64,000 nt of DNA from a virus, in IMG/VR virus record IMGVR_UViG_3300015371_000001, positions 1 through 64,000 of that record; one strand, 5' to 3'. The notes beneath the pieces were generated by a model that had not been told where the DNA came from, did no database searches, and was given only the letters and a program-made list of their open reading frames with translations. Both the position numbers and the translations under genes were made by a program. Shown here in pieces: positions 39,201 through 47,621 of the stretch (the stretch's first letter is position 1; the number at the start of each line of letters is the position of its first letter).

Positions 39201-42175
39201 TGTCGACCACGATCTCGGGCAGCACGGCAGATCGGAAGCACATCAGCAACTCGCTCGCTGGGATCAAGACTGAGGACATCCTGAAGGGTAAAGAGGACCA
39301 GGCTGTTGAGGTCGTCTTGCATGTGCCCGCTGGAGTCAAGGGCCGGTACCTGGAGCCGTGGGCACCGAAGAAGTTCGGCTACGAGAAGGAGCTTCTGCTA
39401 GATCGAGGTCTCAAGTGGCAGGTGGAGCGTGCCGAGCGGATGAACGGCAACGGCGAGTTGTCGAAGGTGACGTTGCTGGGGTACCCCGCTGATCAACAGC
39501 CTCAGCGTTCACTTGATTCGCTTAACCCAAGCCGTCATGGCGTATTTGAGGACTACACGACTGGCCGAGCTTTTCGTGCATCTGCTCCCTTGGCGAGCAA
39601 CATGACCACTCTTGCAGAGACTAGGGGAAAGGACCCGGACGAGACGCTTACGGTCTATCGTGGCGTTCCCAAGTCGGCTCCTGACGGTCTCCAGCCAGGC
39701 GACTACGTTACGACGATGCGTCAGCTTGCGTCCGACTACGCGGGTGACGGTCGTGTGATAGCAGCGAAGGTTCGTTATGGCGACATCTTGGACGACCGCG
39801 AGGACCCCGGCAATGAGTCCGAGTTCATCTACCGTCCTCAGCCGAATCGGTATTGGGTCAAGCCGGTGTCGGCGGACAAGGTCATTAAGCGTTCTGACTT
39901 CAGCAACCCGGACACACCTCGTACCCGAGCCGTATCACCTGAGGAGTTCGCTCTGCTCTCCGATGAGGGGCGAGCCAAGCTGGAGTCGTTCCGGCAGGAC
40001 TCAGCACCACCGGAGGGTCTGGACAAGAACTTTGATGCACTGACCGATCAGGCGTTCAAGGACACCCGTGAGCCGTGGGGCGGTATGACCATCGATGCCC
40101 GGTCGGGTAAGCCGGTGGACCCTGGCAAGGAGGCGTACGCGCTCTCGGTGAAGAACGGGGTAGCCTCGGTCACGATCCCTGCGGACTCGGACGAGGCCAC
40201 CTTCAAGAAGGCGATGAAGGAGGCGCGGGAGCGCTTCGACAACGACCTGCGATACAAGCAGATCTCGCTGGGCATCTTCCATGACGACGACACAGGTCAG
40301 ATCGAGTTCGATCCAGTGCTTGTGGTAGACAACCTGCACGACGTAGACACCATTGGGTCGTACACCCACGCTGTTGGAGGAGCGTATGGCTTCCATGACG
40401 GCAACGGCTACTGGCCACCGTACGTAGAGGAGAAGCCAGGTGAGCAATTCCAAGAAGCCAGGGCAGCGGAAAAAGTCCAAGGACTTCAAGGGTCCGGGGC
40501 AGTGGCTCCGCCGAGCCAAGAAGGCTCAGGGCAACGAGCCGGGTCAGGAGGCAGAGACCTCGGAGCCGTCCTCCGAGGAGCCCGAGACAAGCGAGCCCAA
40601 AAACGAGTAGAGGCGTACCACCCGAAGGTCAAGGGGTTCGGAGACAACGCAGCCGTCGAAGATGCGATGCACAAGACGGCGGTGGTGCTTGGCGACACTG
40701 ACCTGATCGACCACCTGACGATCAAGGGTGCTCCTGCGAAGGAGTTGGTGAAGGAGGGTGGCGAAGGCGCGGTTGCCAACCATCATCAGTCGTCTCGTGC
40801 TGGCGAGAACGACGTGATCACGTTCTCGAACGAGTTGTTCCCAGCGAAGGATGCGCCGAACCTTGGGATGGGCTCCAAGGACAGCAGCATGGTCGATGAC
40901 GTTGTCTACTCCGCCAGTGTGGGCTTCAACGAGAAGGCCGAGAAGAACCTGACGCAGCCTCAGTTGACCGTGGCTCACGAGATGGGCCACGAGATCACGC
41001 TGGACGTTGAGACCGAGGCGCTACGAGATAATCCACGGCTGTTCCAGGACGAGGTCATGGTGCCGTTGTCCAAGGCGCTGGGGGTTGACCCACCCGATGT
41101 GCCGGAGGACGGCGCTGGGCTACGTGGAGCCATCGAGGAGTGGCGCGAGAAGAACGCTGCGGTGATTGCCAAGAAGGTGTCGACGTACGGCTCCTCGATG
41201 GTGCCGGAGATGTACGCCGAGTTGTGGGCCAAGTACGTCGATGACCCCGACGCGCCAGGTCCGGCCAAGGCATTCGGCGACGGGATTAAGCGGGTCCACG
41301 CTCAGGCCAAGCACGCCGACATGCAGACGGCTCAGAATCGGTTCGATATGCACGTTGGTGACTGGCCAGCACCGATGTCGAACGACCGGAGTAAGAAGGC
41401 GTTGGAGGAGCGGACGGCGATGGCCATGTTCTGGGCCAACTCCAGCGAGTACAACAACAACGTGACTGATCCGTCGTTCCCCAAGCCGCTGGACCGAGAG
41501 TGGACGCAGAAGGAGATCGATGACGCCCACGCCAACAATCCAGGCTTGGACGATGTGCTCAACATTGACAACGTGACCTTCCGGAATCGAATCCAACAAC
41601 CCCTCACCGTGTGGTGGGGCCAGCCAGCCGGAACTGTTGATCTCCGACCGGGGACCAACATCGTGGACGCAGGCTACGAGGCCGTCACCACAGATCCGTC
41701 GAAGCTGCCTGAGGGGTACGACAAGTTCAAGCTCTTGCTCGCACCGGGTACGCCGTACCTGCCAGACGATCCGAATGTGGGCAGTACTCCGATTCATGGA
41801 CTCGGTCGGGACACCAACTGGATCGTAGTTGGCAAGGAGAAGGACGGCACCACCTTGGTGGAGGTCAGCGCACCTCGTGAATGGGAGCACGTCGATGCGG
41901 GGACGGTGGACTTCGGACCTGATTCGGACCCGACCGACGGAGGTCGTTTGACTCCGGATGCCAAGACGGGTGCTGAGGCAGGCTACGAGAACACGTCAGG
42001 CGATGGCGGCGATACAACCGGAGGCGACCCGTTCGCCGACCAGCCTGACCAGCCGTTGGGCGGAGCAGGCTTCGGTCAGATGGACGATGCGGAGTACGAG
42101 CGGATCAAGGCCAAGTTCGCTCGCCGTAACAAGGCGGCACAGGAACGACTGCGGAAGGGCAAGAAGAATGGCTGA
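36212..42175 (+). CDS. Giant portal fusion: portal, ADP-ribosyltransferase-like domains and zinc metalloprotease, 1,987 aa
   Basis: Residues 1-480 look like a Mu gp29-type (DUF935-like) portal (ALYRLITLPIRSALRTAKF, YISHLAAQHRAVGARIG). HPRD tags at ~530 and ~707 precede the next parts. ART1 (~950-1060): VVRHFTH, GFLSTTIS and YEKELLL match the R, STT and ExE motifs of arginine-type ADP-ribosyltransferases. ART2 (~1140-1210): TVYRGVP, DYVTT and NESEF again give R, TT and ExE. Around 1586 TVAHEMGHEIT is HExxH, with PEMYAELWA ~80 residues later as a possible third zinc ligand. A degenerate ART-like region (~1800-1850) lacks the Arg. The portal would carry these effector domains on the head, maybe for delivery into the host. 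Codon signals in 40440-40610 belong to another frame. Confidence 0.85.
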   Translation: MTTDIVTLANDDDPQAVVPRPKEDSQEFGIALRLPFSTPYVPPRGVKKRSKDDLYEVFNEKAEDEPNILQLQAMRRTDGQARALYRLITLPIRSALRTAKFVPAKDGELEAEFAELMLTLPYSGGGMQTPMRTVIAQMLMAVFDGYSAFEQVLWRPKKGPLEGMWTLRKIAHRPAETVTFITDDHGEFEGIRQRTVIHGKEIDEFIDARSCIYFAVQEEERPFYGVSYFQAAFSHFDKKVKLYYISHLAAQHRAVGARIGTAPASASKAERDTFLKHMEDFGFAQAILLPKDFEIEHQYPTANASFLDLINHHNSQMSKSVLAAFFDDSQGGGADSALVDFGKQDDSMFVMMLQALMDDLAGLINDKLIPKFIDWNFGSEKYPEFKFGTFTNEQKEIIHSTFEKLAVAGQTLTVTHEFMRELEKYMAEELGLDNIDYEDIDARERADKEKADLQAQEMGQFYGGSGGFPPKPKAPDGPDGPQPSKPIGQGPSGSNSGGVRPPGSEPDTSVPFAATYTTGGNTVELTWDPTLHPRDPIGQFAPADGSNKEPVKESSTHIKKPLEPEHQASAEPKGGFAEPRPRDTASSDSSSSTSYDHTTEDKPPKMPPELEGRSLESLKNERRRLGREILQSSGNLKRVLMLAQQVVKINDGIEALEYQREQHRDRIHQLLQASSASKAALTQEADEVYSTEGKTDVVELATMWQERLHPRDNDGKFAEKPGTGVARAFKALDTSAEVYAKPGGRGTAHYKLFKDGSAQYVNARMESTDLKRDVALRRIAKQGFEKQAGDFKPARPRRPKADAPARGLSDKIKKPPDTPQQKAILRKSKTAQKVRREWPVGTRVTANTKEPTGREGTVTRHVPGTNAQGGHLNVKWDNGTEGRHSPVSLKKVTSEDRVLIGREWDRKSAREWTESKPLSPEQLKVVEDYTGGEGYKGTNRGLRGRAKMTPKIESEVAGLDSIMEPLPQDIVVRHFTHRREFPKNVQPGDQWSDPGFLSTTISGSTADRKHISNSLAGIKTEDILKGKEDQAVEVVLHVPAGVKGRYLEPWAPKKFGYEKELLLDRGLKWQVERAERMNGNGELSKVTLLGYPADQQPQRSLDSLNPSRHGVFEDYTTGRAFRASAPLASNMTTLAETRGKDPDETLTVYRGVPKSAPDGLQPGDYVTTMRQLASDYAGDGRVIAAKVRYGDILDDREDPGNESEFIYRPQPNRYWVKPVSADKVIKRSDFSNPDTPRTRAVSPEEFALLSDEGRAKLESFRQDSAPPEGLDKNFDALTDQAFKDTREPWGGMTIDARSGKPVDPGKEAYALSVKNGVASVTIPADSDEATFKKAMKEARERFDNDLRYKQISLGIFHDDDTGQIEFDPVLVVDNLHDVDTIGSYTHAVGGAYGFHDGNGYWPPYVEEKPGEQFQEARAAEKVQGLQGSGAVAPPSQEGSGQRAGSGGRDLGAVLRGARDKRAQKRVEAYHPKVKGFGDNAAVEDAMHKTAVVLGDTDLIDHLTIKGAPAKELVKEGGEGAVANHHQSSRAGENDVITFSNELFPAKDAPNLGMGSKDSSMVDDVVYSASVGFNEKAEKNLTQPQLTVAHEMGHEITLDVETEALRDNPRLFQDEVMVPLSKALGVDPPDVPEDGAGLRGAIEEWREKNAAVIAKKVSTYGSSMVPEMYAELWAKYVDDPDAPGPAKAFGDGIKRVHAQAKHADMQTAQNRFDMHVGDWPAPMSNDRSKKALEERTAMAMFWANSSEYNNNVTDPSFPKPLDREWTQKEIDDAHANNPGLDDVLNIDNVTFRNRIQQPLTVWWGQPAGTVDLRPGTNIVDAGYEAVTTDPSKLPEGYDKFKLLLAPGTPYLPDDPNVGSTPIHGLGRDTNWIVVGKEKDGTTLVEVSAPREWEHVDAGTVDFGPDSDPTDGGRLTPDAKTGAEAGYENTSGDGGDTTGGDPFADQPDQPLGGAGFGQMDDAEYERIKAKFARRNKAAQERLRKGKKNG
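40440..40610 (+). CDS. Nested +1-frame ORF inside the portal fusion, 56 aa
   Basis: GTG with GAGGAG 8 bases upstream. Reads MSNSKKPGQRKKSKDFKGPG and on, Lys-rich then Glu/Ser/Pro-rich, ending PKNE. Its codons end in G/C almost throughout, whereas the host frame over the same bases has many A-ending codons (CAA, GAA, CGA, GGA). Either a real overprinted gene or the remnant of a double frameshift in the linker. Confidence 0.45.
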   Translation: MSNSKKPGQRKKSKDFKGPGQWLRRAKKAQGNEPGQEAETSEPSSEEPETSEPKNE

Positions 42176-42374
42176 CGCGGTCTACAAGTGGGCGCGAGGT
42201 CTCCCCGAGGAGACGGTCAAGCAACTCAAGGAAGCTGGGCTGTACCGGCCCGAGGGTCCTGGCATCTCTGAGGTGGAGCCGGGAGTATGGAGTCACCCGA
42301 GATACTTCCTGAAGAAGCCGAAGGACGACGATGGCACCCATCGCGAGTCTGGCGACGACGCTCGCTCTGCTTGA
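42168..42374 (+). CDS. Hypothetical protein, 68 aa
   Basis: ATG overlapping the portal end, with GGAAGG upstream. Short helical N-terminus (EETVKQLKEAGLY) and charged tail. Lies between portal and MuF genes and overlaps the latter by 44 bases. No family recognised. Confidence 0.6.
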   Translation: MADAVYKWARGLPEETVKQLKEAGLYRPEGPGISEVEPGVWSHPRYFLKKPKDDDGTHRESGDDARSA

Positions 42375-43326
42375 CCACAGGCGAGACGATCTCCAGGCGT
42401 ACTCAGGGCAACTGCGCTCGGACATCCGAGACGATGTGCTGGGTGCGGTCGGCGCGTACTCGGATCACATCGCGGCGATCATCCGCGCCAACCCAGACCG
42501 GGACATCAACGAGATCCTGACTCGCGCTGATCTTCAGCGCACGCTCACCACATCGATGGATGGACTGCGGAGGCAGGCCGTGGGCCGGATCAGGTCGTCA
42601 TGGTTCTACGGTTCGGACTTGGCCACCGATCATGTCAATGAGGAGATCGACCGGTTGACAGGTGGCTTTCGACTCAGGCGTAGTCGAGCCGACGACTCCT
42701 ACCTGGAGGGCTTGGTCGACGATGTCAACACCAACATCGATTCGCTCACCAACGCTCTGCTACAACGAGCCGAGCAGATCTACGAGGAGCAGGGTGGGTA
42801 CCTCCAGCACGAGTTGGAGTCCAAGAACGTCCGCAAGGCCAAGGCCAGCCGGATTGCTTCGCTCCTCAAGGACTCGCTCACGCTATCGGCGCAGCGTGCC
42901 GGTATCCGGGTGGCGTACGGATCTCAGGTAGCCGCTGCCCGAGGCTTCACCAACCAGCAGATCGCGGCGTACGCCAGGATGGCCGCTCAGGACCCCAGCA
43001 CCAGGAAGGTGTGGGTGGCCAACTTCTTGAACAACAACCCGTGCGACATGTGCTGGGCGCTCCACGGTGTATCTCTGCCTATCGGCCAGTCGTTCGATCC
43101 GTACGCCACCTTCGGTCGGCGCGTGGTTCGCACCTATCGTGACCTGATCGGTCCGCCACGGCATCCCAACTGCCAGTGTCGGTTGGTGGTGACCCGTGAG
43201 GGGATGGACTTCAGCACGGCATCGCCAGACACCATGCAACAGTTCGCTCAGGAGAAATTGAGGGACGAAATCGGCATTCACGCCGCTCGGGACGCGCTGG
43301 AGCATGTAGCGATCCTGTTCATCTGA
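42331..43326 (+). CDS. MuF-like minor head protein, 331 aa
   Basis: Long helical N-terminal region, then the C-terminal pattern NNNPCDMCWALHG..GPPRHPNCQCRLV, which is the conserved Cys/His core of the Mu F (MuF_C) family. These proteins sit at the portal vertex and help head maturation. Position between portal and protease agrees. No toxin domain is fused here; those are on the portal instead. Confidence 0.85.
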   Translation: MAPIASLATTLALLDHRRDDLQAYSGQLRSDIRDDVLGAVGAYSDHIAAIIRANPDRDINEILTRADLQRTLTTSMDGLRRQAVGRIRSSWFYGSDLATDHVNEEIDRLTGGFRLRRSRADDSYLEGLVDDVNTNIDSLTNALLQRAEQIYEEQGGYLQHELESKNVRKAKASRIASLLKDSLTLSAQRAGIRVAYGSQVAAARGFTNQQIAAYARMAAQDPSTRKVWVANFLNNNPCDMCWALHGVSLPIGQSFDPYATFGRRVVRTYRDLIGPPRHPNCQCRLVVTREGMDFSTASPDTMQQFAQEKLRDEIGIHAARDALEHVAILFI

Positions 43327-43341
43327 TCCGATAAGCCATAC
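43327..43341 (+). promoter_or_regulatory. GATAA box directly before the protease gene
   Basis: TGATCCGATAA recurs upstream of 27594 (27552-27562) and, with one change, at about 34357. CTCCGATAAT near 53854 is similar. If GATAAG is a -10, transcription starts at the GTG and the message is leaderless. Only a motif recurrence. Confidence 0.35.
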
Positions 43342-44463
43342 GTGGCTGATGAACTTGCTGTCGTCCCTAGCGACGATGCCGATTGGGTCGAGCTAGCGCG
43401 CTCGTCGTCCGGTCGTCTGTTCAGGAAGCACATCCTGACCAAGGGCGATCTGATTCATCCCAAGACTGGATCGATCATCCCCATCGATGATCAGTACCTC
43501 GACACGATGGTGGACAACTTCGAGAAGGGTGTCTGCCCTATCGTCCAGGTCCCTCTGGCCGGACCACGCAATGAGCACACCGAGGACCCTGAGCGGAACC
43601 TTGGTGAGGTCGTCGGCCTGGAGAAGGAGGGGGACAAGTTCTTCGCCGTCATCGACGTGCGGGACTCTGACAAGGCGGACAAGGTCGGTAAGACGATCCT
43701 CGGTGCGTCGGCGATGTTCTCTCAGAACTACCTCGACACCAAGACGGGCCAGCATGTCGGTCCCACGCTCTTGCATGTCTGCGCGACCAATAGACCGTAC
43801 GTCCGTGACCTAGAGGACTACGAGGAGCTAGTCGCAGCCTCATCCGATAACAACAGCGATGTGGTCGTGCTGTCCACTGCGGAAGGAACGGACGAGATGC
43901 CGGAAATGACTCGCGACGAGATGATCGCCGCACTGCGCGACGATCATGGCATCGACGTGGTGGCAATGCACGAGGAGCTTGAAGCCTCGCGGCCAGCAGT
44001 CGCCCTCACTCAGCAGCTTGCCAACGCGCTGGTCGACGGAGACATCGTCCAGCTTTCGGCGGGCCAGGAGATGACGATTGACGACGTTCGAGGCGGCGTG
44101 CTCGCGCTCGCCGAGGAGAACAGCCGTCTTGGCCAGTCGGTGGTCAACGCCGCTGACCAGATCACCGAGTTGACCAACGAGTTGGACGAGGTCACGCAGA
44201 AGCAGGCCGACACGCTCATCGACTCGCTGATCGAGCAGGGCCGGATTGCACCTGCGAAGAAGGACGACTACCTCAAGCTGTGCATGACCGACTTCGACAT
44301 GTTCGAGGCGATGGTGCCGGACGAGCCCATCGTCAAGCTCTCCAAGGAGTCCGGCACGTCGGAGACCGACGATGTCCACGACACCAACGAGAAGGCCATC
44401 ACCAGCGAGATCGACCGCTACGTGAAGGCGGACTTCGCGAAGCCGTACGTGCGGACGCAGTAA
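43342..44463 (+). CDS. Capsid maturation protease with scaffold region (Mu I-like)
   Basis: Residues 1-160 include GPRNEHTEDPERNLGEVVGLE and SAMFSQNYLDTKTG then GPTLLHVCATNRPYV, the conserved blocks of Mu-like prohead proteases. Residues 180-373 are acidic and helical (coiled coil ~225-290), as expected of a scaffold fused to or embedded in the protease. 373 aa. GTG start without a strong ribosome site. Confidence 0.85.
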   Translation: MADELAVVPSDDADWVELARSSSGRLFRKHILTKGDLIHPKTGSIIPIDDQYLDTMVDNFEKGVCPIVQVPLAGPRNEHTEDPERNLGEVVGLEKEGDKFFAVIDVRDSDKADKVGKTILGASAMFSQNYLDTKTGQHVGPTLLHVCATNRPYVRDLEDYEELVAASSDNNSDVVVLSTAEGTDEMPEMTRDEMIAALRDDHGIDVVAMHEELEASRPAVALTQQLANALVDGDIVQLSAGQEMTIDDVRGGVLALAEENSRLGQSVVNAADQITELTNELDEVTQKQADTLIDSLIEQGRIAPAKKDDYLKLCMTDFDMFEAMVPDEPIVKLSKESGTSETDDVHDTNEKAITSEIDRYVKADFAKPYVRTQ

Positions 44464-44497
44464 CCAACAACCCGTCGAGAGGGAATAGAGGACACCG

Positions 44498-44935
44498 ATG
44501 GCGGACGAGTACGCGGGCGATGTGATGCCCGCACCGGGGTTTACCTCCCCGACGGCTGAGTTCACCGACGACGAGCTTCTGTACTCGACGGCTGGGTTCA
44601 CCCAGAAGGGTGTGACTCTCGCTGGCGGACAGGGCGTGGTCGGCCTTGGGACCTTCTTGGGTCGTAAGACTTCGGACAAGCTCTGGTACAAGTACAACAA
44701 CGGAGCCAGCGATGGCACCGAGGTGGTACGTGGCATCCTCCGGCAGTCGGTCGACACTGGTACTGGTGGTGCCCCACCGACCGGGTCCAACCGGAACATG
44801 CAGGGCAACCTGGTGATCCAGGGCATCGTGAAGCGGTCCAAGATCGTCTCGGGTTCAGGCTCCAACGCCTGGGTCGATGCGCTCACCGACCTCAACGCCC
44901 GCGTGGACACCGTGTTGGACACCTTCACCTTCTAG
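44498..44935 (+). CDS. Head decoration protein (lambda gpD-like)
   Basis: 145 aa with Gly/Thr-rich beta segments (GVTLAGGQGVVGLGTFLGRK, TDLNARVDTVLDTFTF) located between protease and capsid genes, the usual place of decoration proteins that stabilise the expanded shell. Ribosome site GAGGG-type upstream of ATG. Confidence 0.75.
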   Translation: MADEYAGDVMPAPGFTSPTAEFTDDELLYSTAGFTQKGVTLAGGQGVVGLGTFLGRKTSDKLWYKYNNGASDGTEVVRGILRQSVDTGTGGAPPTGSNRNMQGNLVIQGIVKRSKIVSGSGSNAWVDALTDLNARVDTVLDTFTF

Positions 44936-44940
44936 TCCTC

Positions 44941-45372
44941 ATGCAGGATTGCTCAACGGCTGGGTGTAACAACCCAGCCGTTGGTCATGGAAAGAACTGG
45001 CGTAAGTGCCGTAGCTGCTTGAACGAGTACCAGCGGAATTGGCAACGTCAGAACAAGGCGCGTCGGACCATCGTCCGGTTTAAGATCACCGAGGGCGAGT
45101 ACGTCGAACAGCTAGAGGATCAGTACGGCAGGTGTGCCAACCCATCCTGCCTCACCCACTGGCGAGACACGGCCTTCAAGCGCCTGGTGTGGGACAACGA
45201 ACGACGGAAATTGCTCTGTGTCCCCTGTAACAAAGCGCGTGGTCTCCTCCAAGATGATCCACTTCGGCTACGTGGGCTGGCCGATTACGTGGAGGGGACT
45301 CAGACTGCCAATCCGATGAGCCTAAGCAAGGTTCTCGGCGAACCGATAAGCATTGATAGACCAGCCGGTTGA
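44941..45372 (+). CDS. Endonuclease VII-like HNH nuclease inserted between decoration and capsid genes
   Basis: CSTAGC and CRSC at the N-terminus, then CANPSC..LVWDNERRKLLCVPCNKARGLLQDD, resembling recombination endonuclease VII with its zinc CxxC pairs and CN-x-GL-x-D tail. The usual DHDH catalytic histidines are replaced by VWDNE, so activity is uncertain. Placement inside the capsid operon is typical of free-standing homing nucleases. Confidence 0.75.
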   Translation: MQDCSTAGCNNPAVGHGKNWRKCRSCLNEYQRNWQRQNKARRTIVRFKITEGEYVEQLEDQYGRCANPSCLTHWRDTAFKRLVWDNERRKLLCVPCNKARGLLQDDPLRLRGLADYVEGTQTANPMSLSKVLGEPISIDRPAG

Positions 45373-45454
45373 CTCCACCGTGAGTGGCGCAGGTCGGTCC
45401 CGAGGTTGGGGCGCTGATTTTGGACAGAGGCACCCGTAGCGAAGGAGTCGGCAA

Positions 45455-46462
45455 GTGCCTGAGATCAGTCTTTTGAACCCGACCGTGCTGCGGGGCGTCG
45501 TTGAGAAGTTCACGGCCCCAGAGTCGCTGGTGATGCTCAACCGCGTCGACAAGACTCCGTGGCCGTACCCGAGCGCCACTTGGGACGTGATCCGTGGTTC
45601 GCGCATGATGGCGAAGCCGAACGTCCCCAACTCCGAGGCCCACATCGTGCCTCGTCTGGGTCGGAGCCAGGAGTCGGCGAGCTTCGTCTACCTTCGTGAG
45701 AAGAAGGTGTTCGAGCCCACCACGCTCTACTGGATTCGTACGCCAGGGCAGCTTGCGGCGCGCAACGCCGAAGCTGCGGTCATGCGAGAGATCGGTGACC
45801 TCAACCAGCGCTTCGACAACTTCGCCGAGTTCTGCATCTGGCGGATGTTCACCGGCAACCTGGTGCTCGACTATCCCGACGTGCAGGCCAACGTCGACTA
45901 CAAGCTCCCGTCGAGCCACAAGCCGAACCCAGGCACCTCGTGGGCATCAGGCACCCCCGAGTCGCTGGTCGGCGACATCCGGGCTTGGAAGCGGCTCATC
46001 AGCCGTGACGGTCGTGTTCCGGCGCGTGAGGCGTACGCCACCGAAAAGACGATCTCCTACATCTTCGACGCCTACGCGGACACCGGCTCCAACGCGCCGT
46101 TCCTGCTGAGCGACCGGATGAAGGACCAGTACTACTCGACCGGCACGCTCCCCAACTTCATGGGGCTCGACTGGCATACCACCGAGCACATCTTCGAGGA
46201 CGACAGCGGCAACGAGACGCTGTTCCTGGCGGACAACGCGCTGCTGATCGGCAACTTCACCGAGAACCGTCCGTTCGAGATGTTCGTCGGCCCGACCGCT
46301 GACGACGAGGCTCCGGACTATTTCACCGGCAAGTTCTCCAAGACGTGGAAGGACAAGGACCCGTCGGCCAGGCAGTACCTCCTGGAGTGGCACTTCCTTC
46401 CGGTTATGACCCGTCCTGAGCAGTTCGTCTACGTCGCGGACGTGACCGACACCACGCCATAA
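45455..46462 (+). CDS. Major capsid protein (lambda gpE-like family)
   Basis: 335 aa with GTG start and GAAGGAG 7 bases upstream. VLRGVVEKFTAPESLVMLNR opens the N-arm. FDNFAEFCIWRMFTGN and RVPAREAYATEKTISYIF match the HK97-fold helices of gpE-type capsids. The strong terminator right after it is usual for the most expressed gene. Confidence 0.85.
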   Translation: MPEISLLNPTVLRGVVEKFTAPESLVMLNRVDKTPWPYPSATWDVIRGSRMMAKPNVPNSEAHIVPRLGRSQESASFVYLREKKVFEPTTLYWIRTPGQLAARNAEAAVMREIGDLNQRFDNFAEFCIWRMFTGNLVLDYPDVQANVDYKLPSSHKPNPGTSWASGTPESLVGDIRAWKRLISRDGRVPAREAYATEKTISYIFDAYADTGSNAPFLLSDRMKDQYYSTGTLPNFMGLDWHTTEHIFEDDSGNETLFLADNALLIGNFTENRPFEMFVGPTADDEAPDYFTGKFSKTWKDKDPSARQYLLEWHFLPVMTRPEQFVYVADVTDTTP

Positions 46463-46482
46463 CCCTCCCTCCTCCCAGGAAT

Positions 46483-46520
46483 GAGAGCGGTCCCCTTGCG
46501 CCGGGGACCGCTCTCAATTT
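46483..46520 (+). terminator. Strong intrinsic terminator after the capsid gene
   Basis: Perfect 13-bp stem GAGAGCGGTCCCC / GGGGACCGCTCTC with loop TTGCGCC, followed by AATTT. Confidence 0.9.
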
Positions 46521-46593
46521 ACGGTGAGACTGCGCTGCCCCTCCTCGGTTCCCTACCATGACTGAGGCGGGGCACCGCCATCTTGAAATGATG

Positions 46594-46649
46594 TTGGTGG
46601 TCGGCAACGTGGTCCGGTAGCCTGGGCAGTCGAACACCAGGAGGCAGCA
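46594..46649 (+). promoter_or_regulatory. Promoter and leader with AGGAGGCAGCA
   Basis: TTGGTG-gtc-GGCAAC at 46594-46608, -10 TAGCCT (46618-46623, spacer 18), and the recurrent leader AGGAGGCAGCA at 46639-46649 serving as ribosome site. Confidence 0.55.
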
Positions 46650-46653
46650 AATC

Positions 46654-47394
46654 ATGGCTACACGCTTGAACCAACTGCTCGCTATCGACAAGACGCAGCA
46701 GGCAGAGACGAAGTCTGTGGTCACCAAGTCGCACCACGCGCTTCAGACAAGCTCCAAGACGGTGGGTATCCACCGGAGCTACCAGCCGCTCGATGAGGCG
46801 GACACCGACCGACTGCCCGATGAGGGCACGCTGGTCCAGGTCCGTGCGGGTGAGGAGATCCAGCGGGTCCGCAAGGCATGGGGCGACCTCATGGACGTGA
46901 CCGCGAAGAAGGACTGGACCAACCAGTCGGCCAACGCGGATGTTGTCCTGTCGGACGGCACGGTCCTGGTCGAGGGTGCGCCCACGACGTTCCTGCTCTG
47001 GCTGGAGAAGCGGCTGGAGGACATCTACACCTACGTGTCCAAGATCCCGGAGTTGAACCCCGGCATCGAGTGGGAGTACGACCCGAACACGGACACGTAC
47101 CGCTCGAAGCCCACCGAGACGGCGCGCAACAAGAAGGAGCCGAGGGTCGTCACCTTGGCTCCGTCGACCGACAAGCACCCGGCGCAGACCCAACTCCTCA
47201 TGGAGGACAAGCGGGTCGGCACGTTCACCACGACGCACTTCAGCGGTGGGATGCCCCGCAAGGACATTCAGGCGCTCAAGGAGCGGGTGCGCGAGGTCGC
47301 CAAGGCGTCCAAGCAGGCACGGGAGCAGGCCAACCTGGTCGATGTGGACGACATCGAGGTTGCCGACCGTGTCCTGGACTACATCTTCGGGTAG
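46654..47394 (+). CDS. Conserved-looking phage protein of unknown function, 246 aa
   Basis: Strong ribosome site. Helical N-terminus with many Gln/Thr, a central WGDLMDVTAKKDWTNQSANA segment, and a basic coiled C-terminal region (KERVREVAKASKQAREQAN). First gene after the capsid terminator with its own promoter. Tail or head accessory role possible; not recognised. Confidence 0.75.
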   Translation: MATRLNQLLAIDKTQQAETKSVVTKSHHALQTSSKTVGIHRSYQPLDEADTDRLPDEGTLVQVRAGEEIQRVRKAWGDLMDVTAKKDWTNQSANADVVLSDGTVLVEGAPTTFLLWLEKRLEDIYTYVSKIPELNPGIEWEYDPNTDTYRSKPTETARNKKEPRVVTLAPSTDKHPAQTQLLMEDKRVGTFTTTHFSGGMPRKDIQALKERVREVAKASKQAREQANLVDVDDIEVADRVLDYIFG

Positions 47395-47475
47395 GGTTGA
47401 CGTAAGCCAAGTTCATCGTCATTGGTCAGTGAGGGTGCAGCCTCTTAAGCGGCCCCACTCAAGTTCATGGATAGC

Positions 47476-47549
47476 GGGACCCTAGTGCAGGTTCGAGCCC
47501 TGCCCCCGGTACAACGAGCCGGGGTAGCCCAATCGGTAGAGGCAGTCCC
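47476..47549 (+). tRNA. Circularly permuted tRNA-like gene 1 (3' half precedes 5' half)
   Basis: 3' half: anticodon strand GGGAC (47476-47480), variable CCTAGT, T-arm GCAGG-TTCGAGC-CCTGC (47487-47503), acceptor CCCCGGT (47504-47510), A. Spacer of 6. 5' half: acceptor GCCGGGG (47518-47524), TA, D-arm GCCC..GGC, anticodon strand GTCCC (47545-47549). Acceptor pairs 7 of 7 (one G-U), anticodon stem 5 of 5. The anticodon cannot be read because the loop is split and no T33 is apparent. The D-arm matches the short-arm Leu tRNAs at 9499 and 9579. Confidence 0.7.
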
Positions 47550-47621
47550 CGCCAGTCAAGCTCGGCTTACAAGTTCATAGACCGTGGGAGGCCGGATCGA
47601 TCTGGCACCGACCCACTAAAA

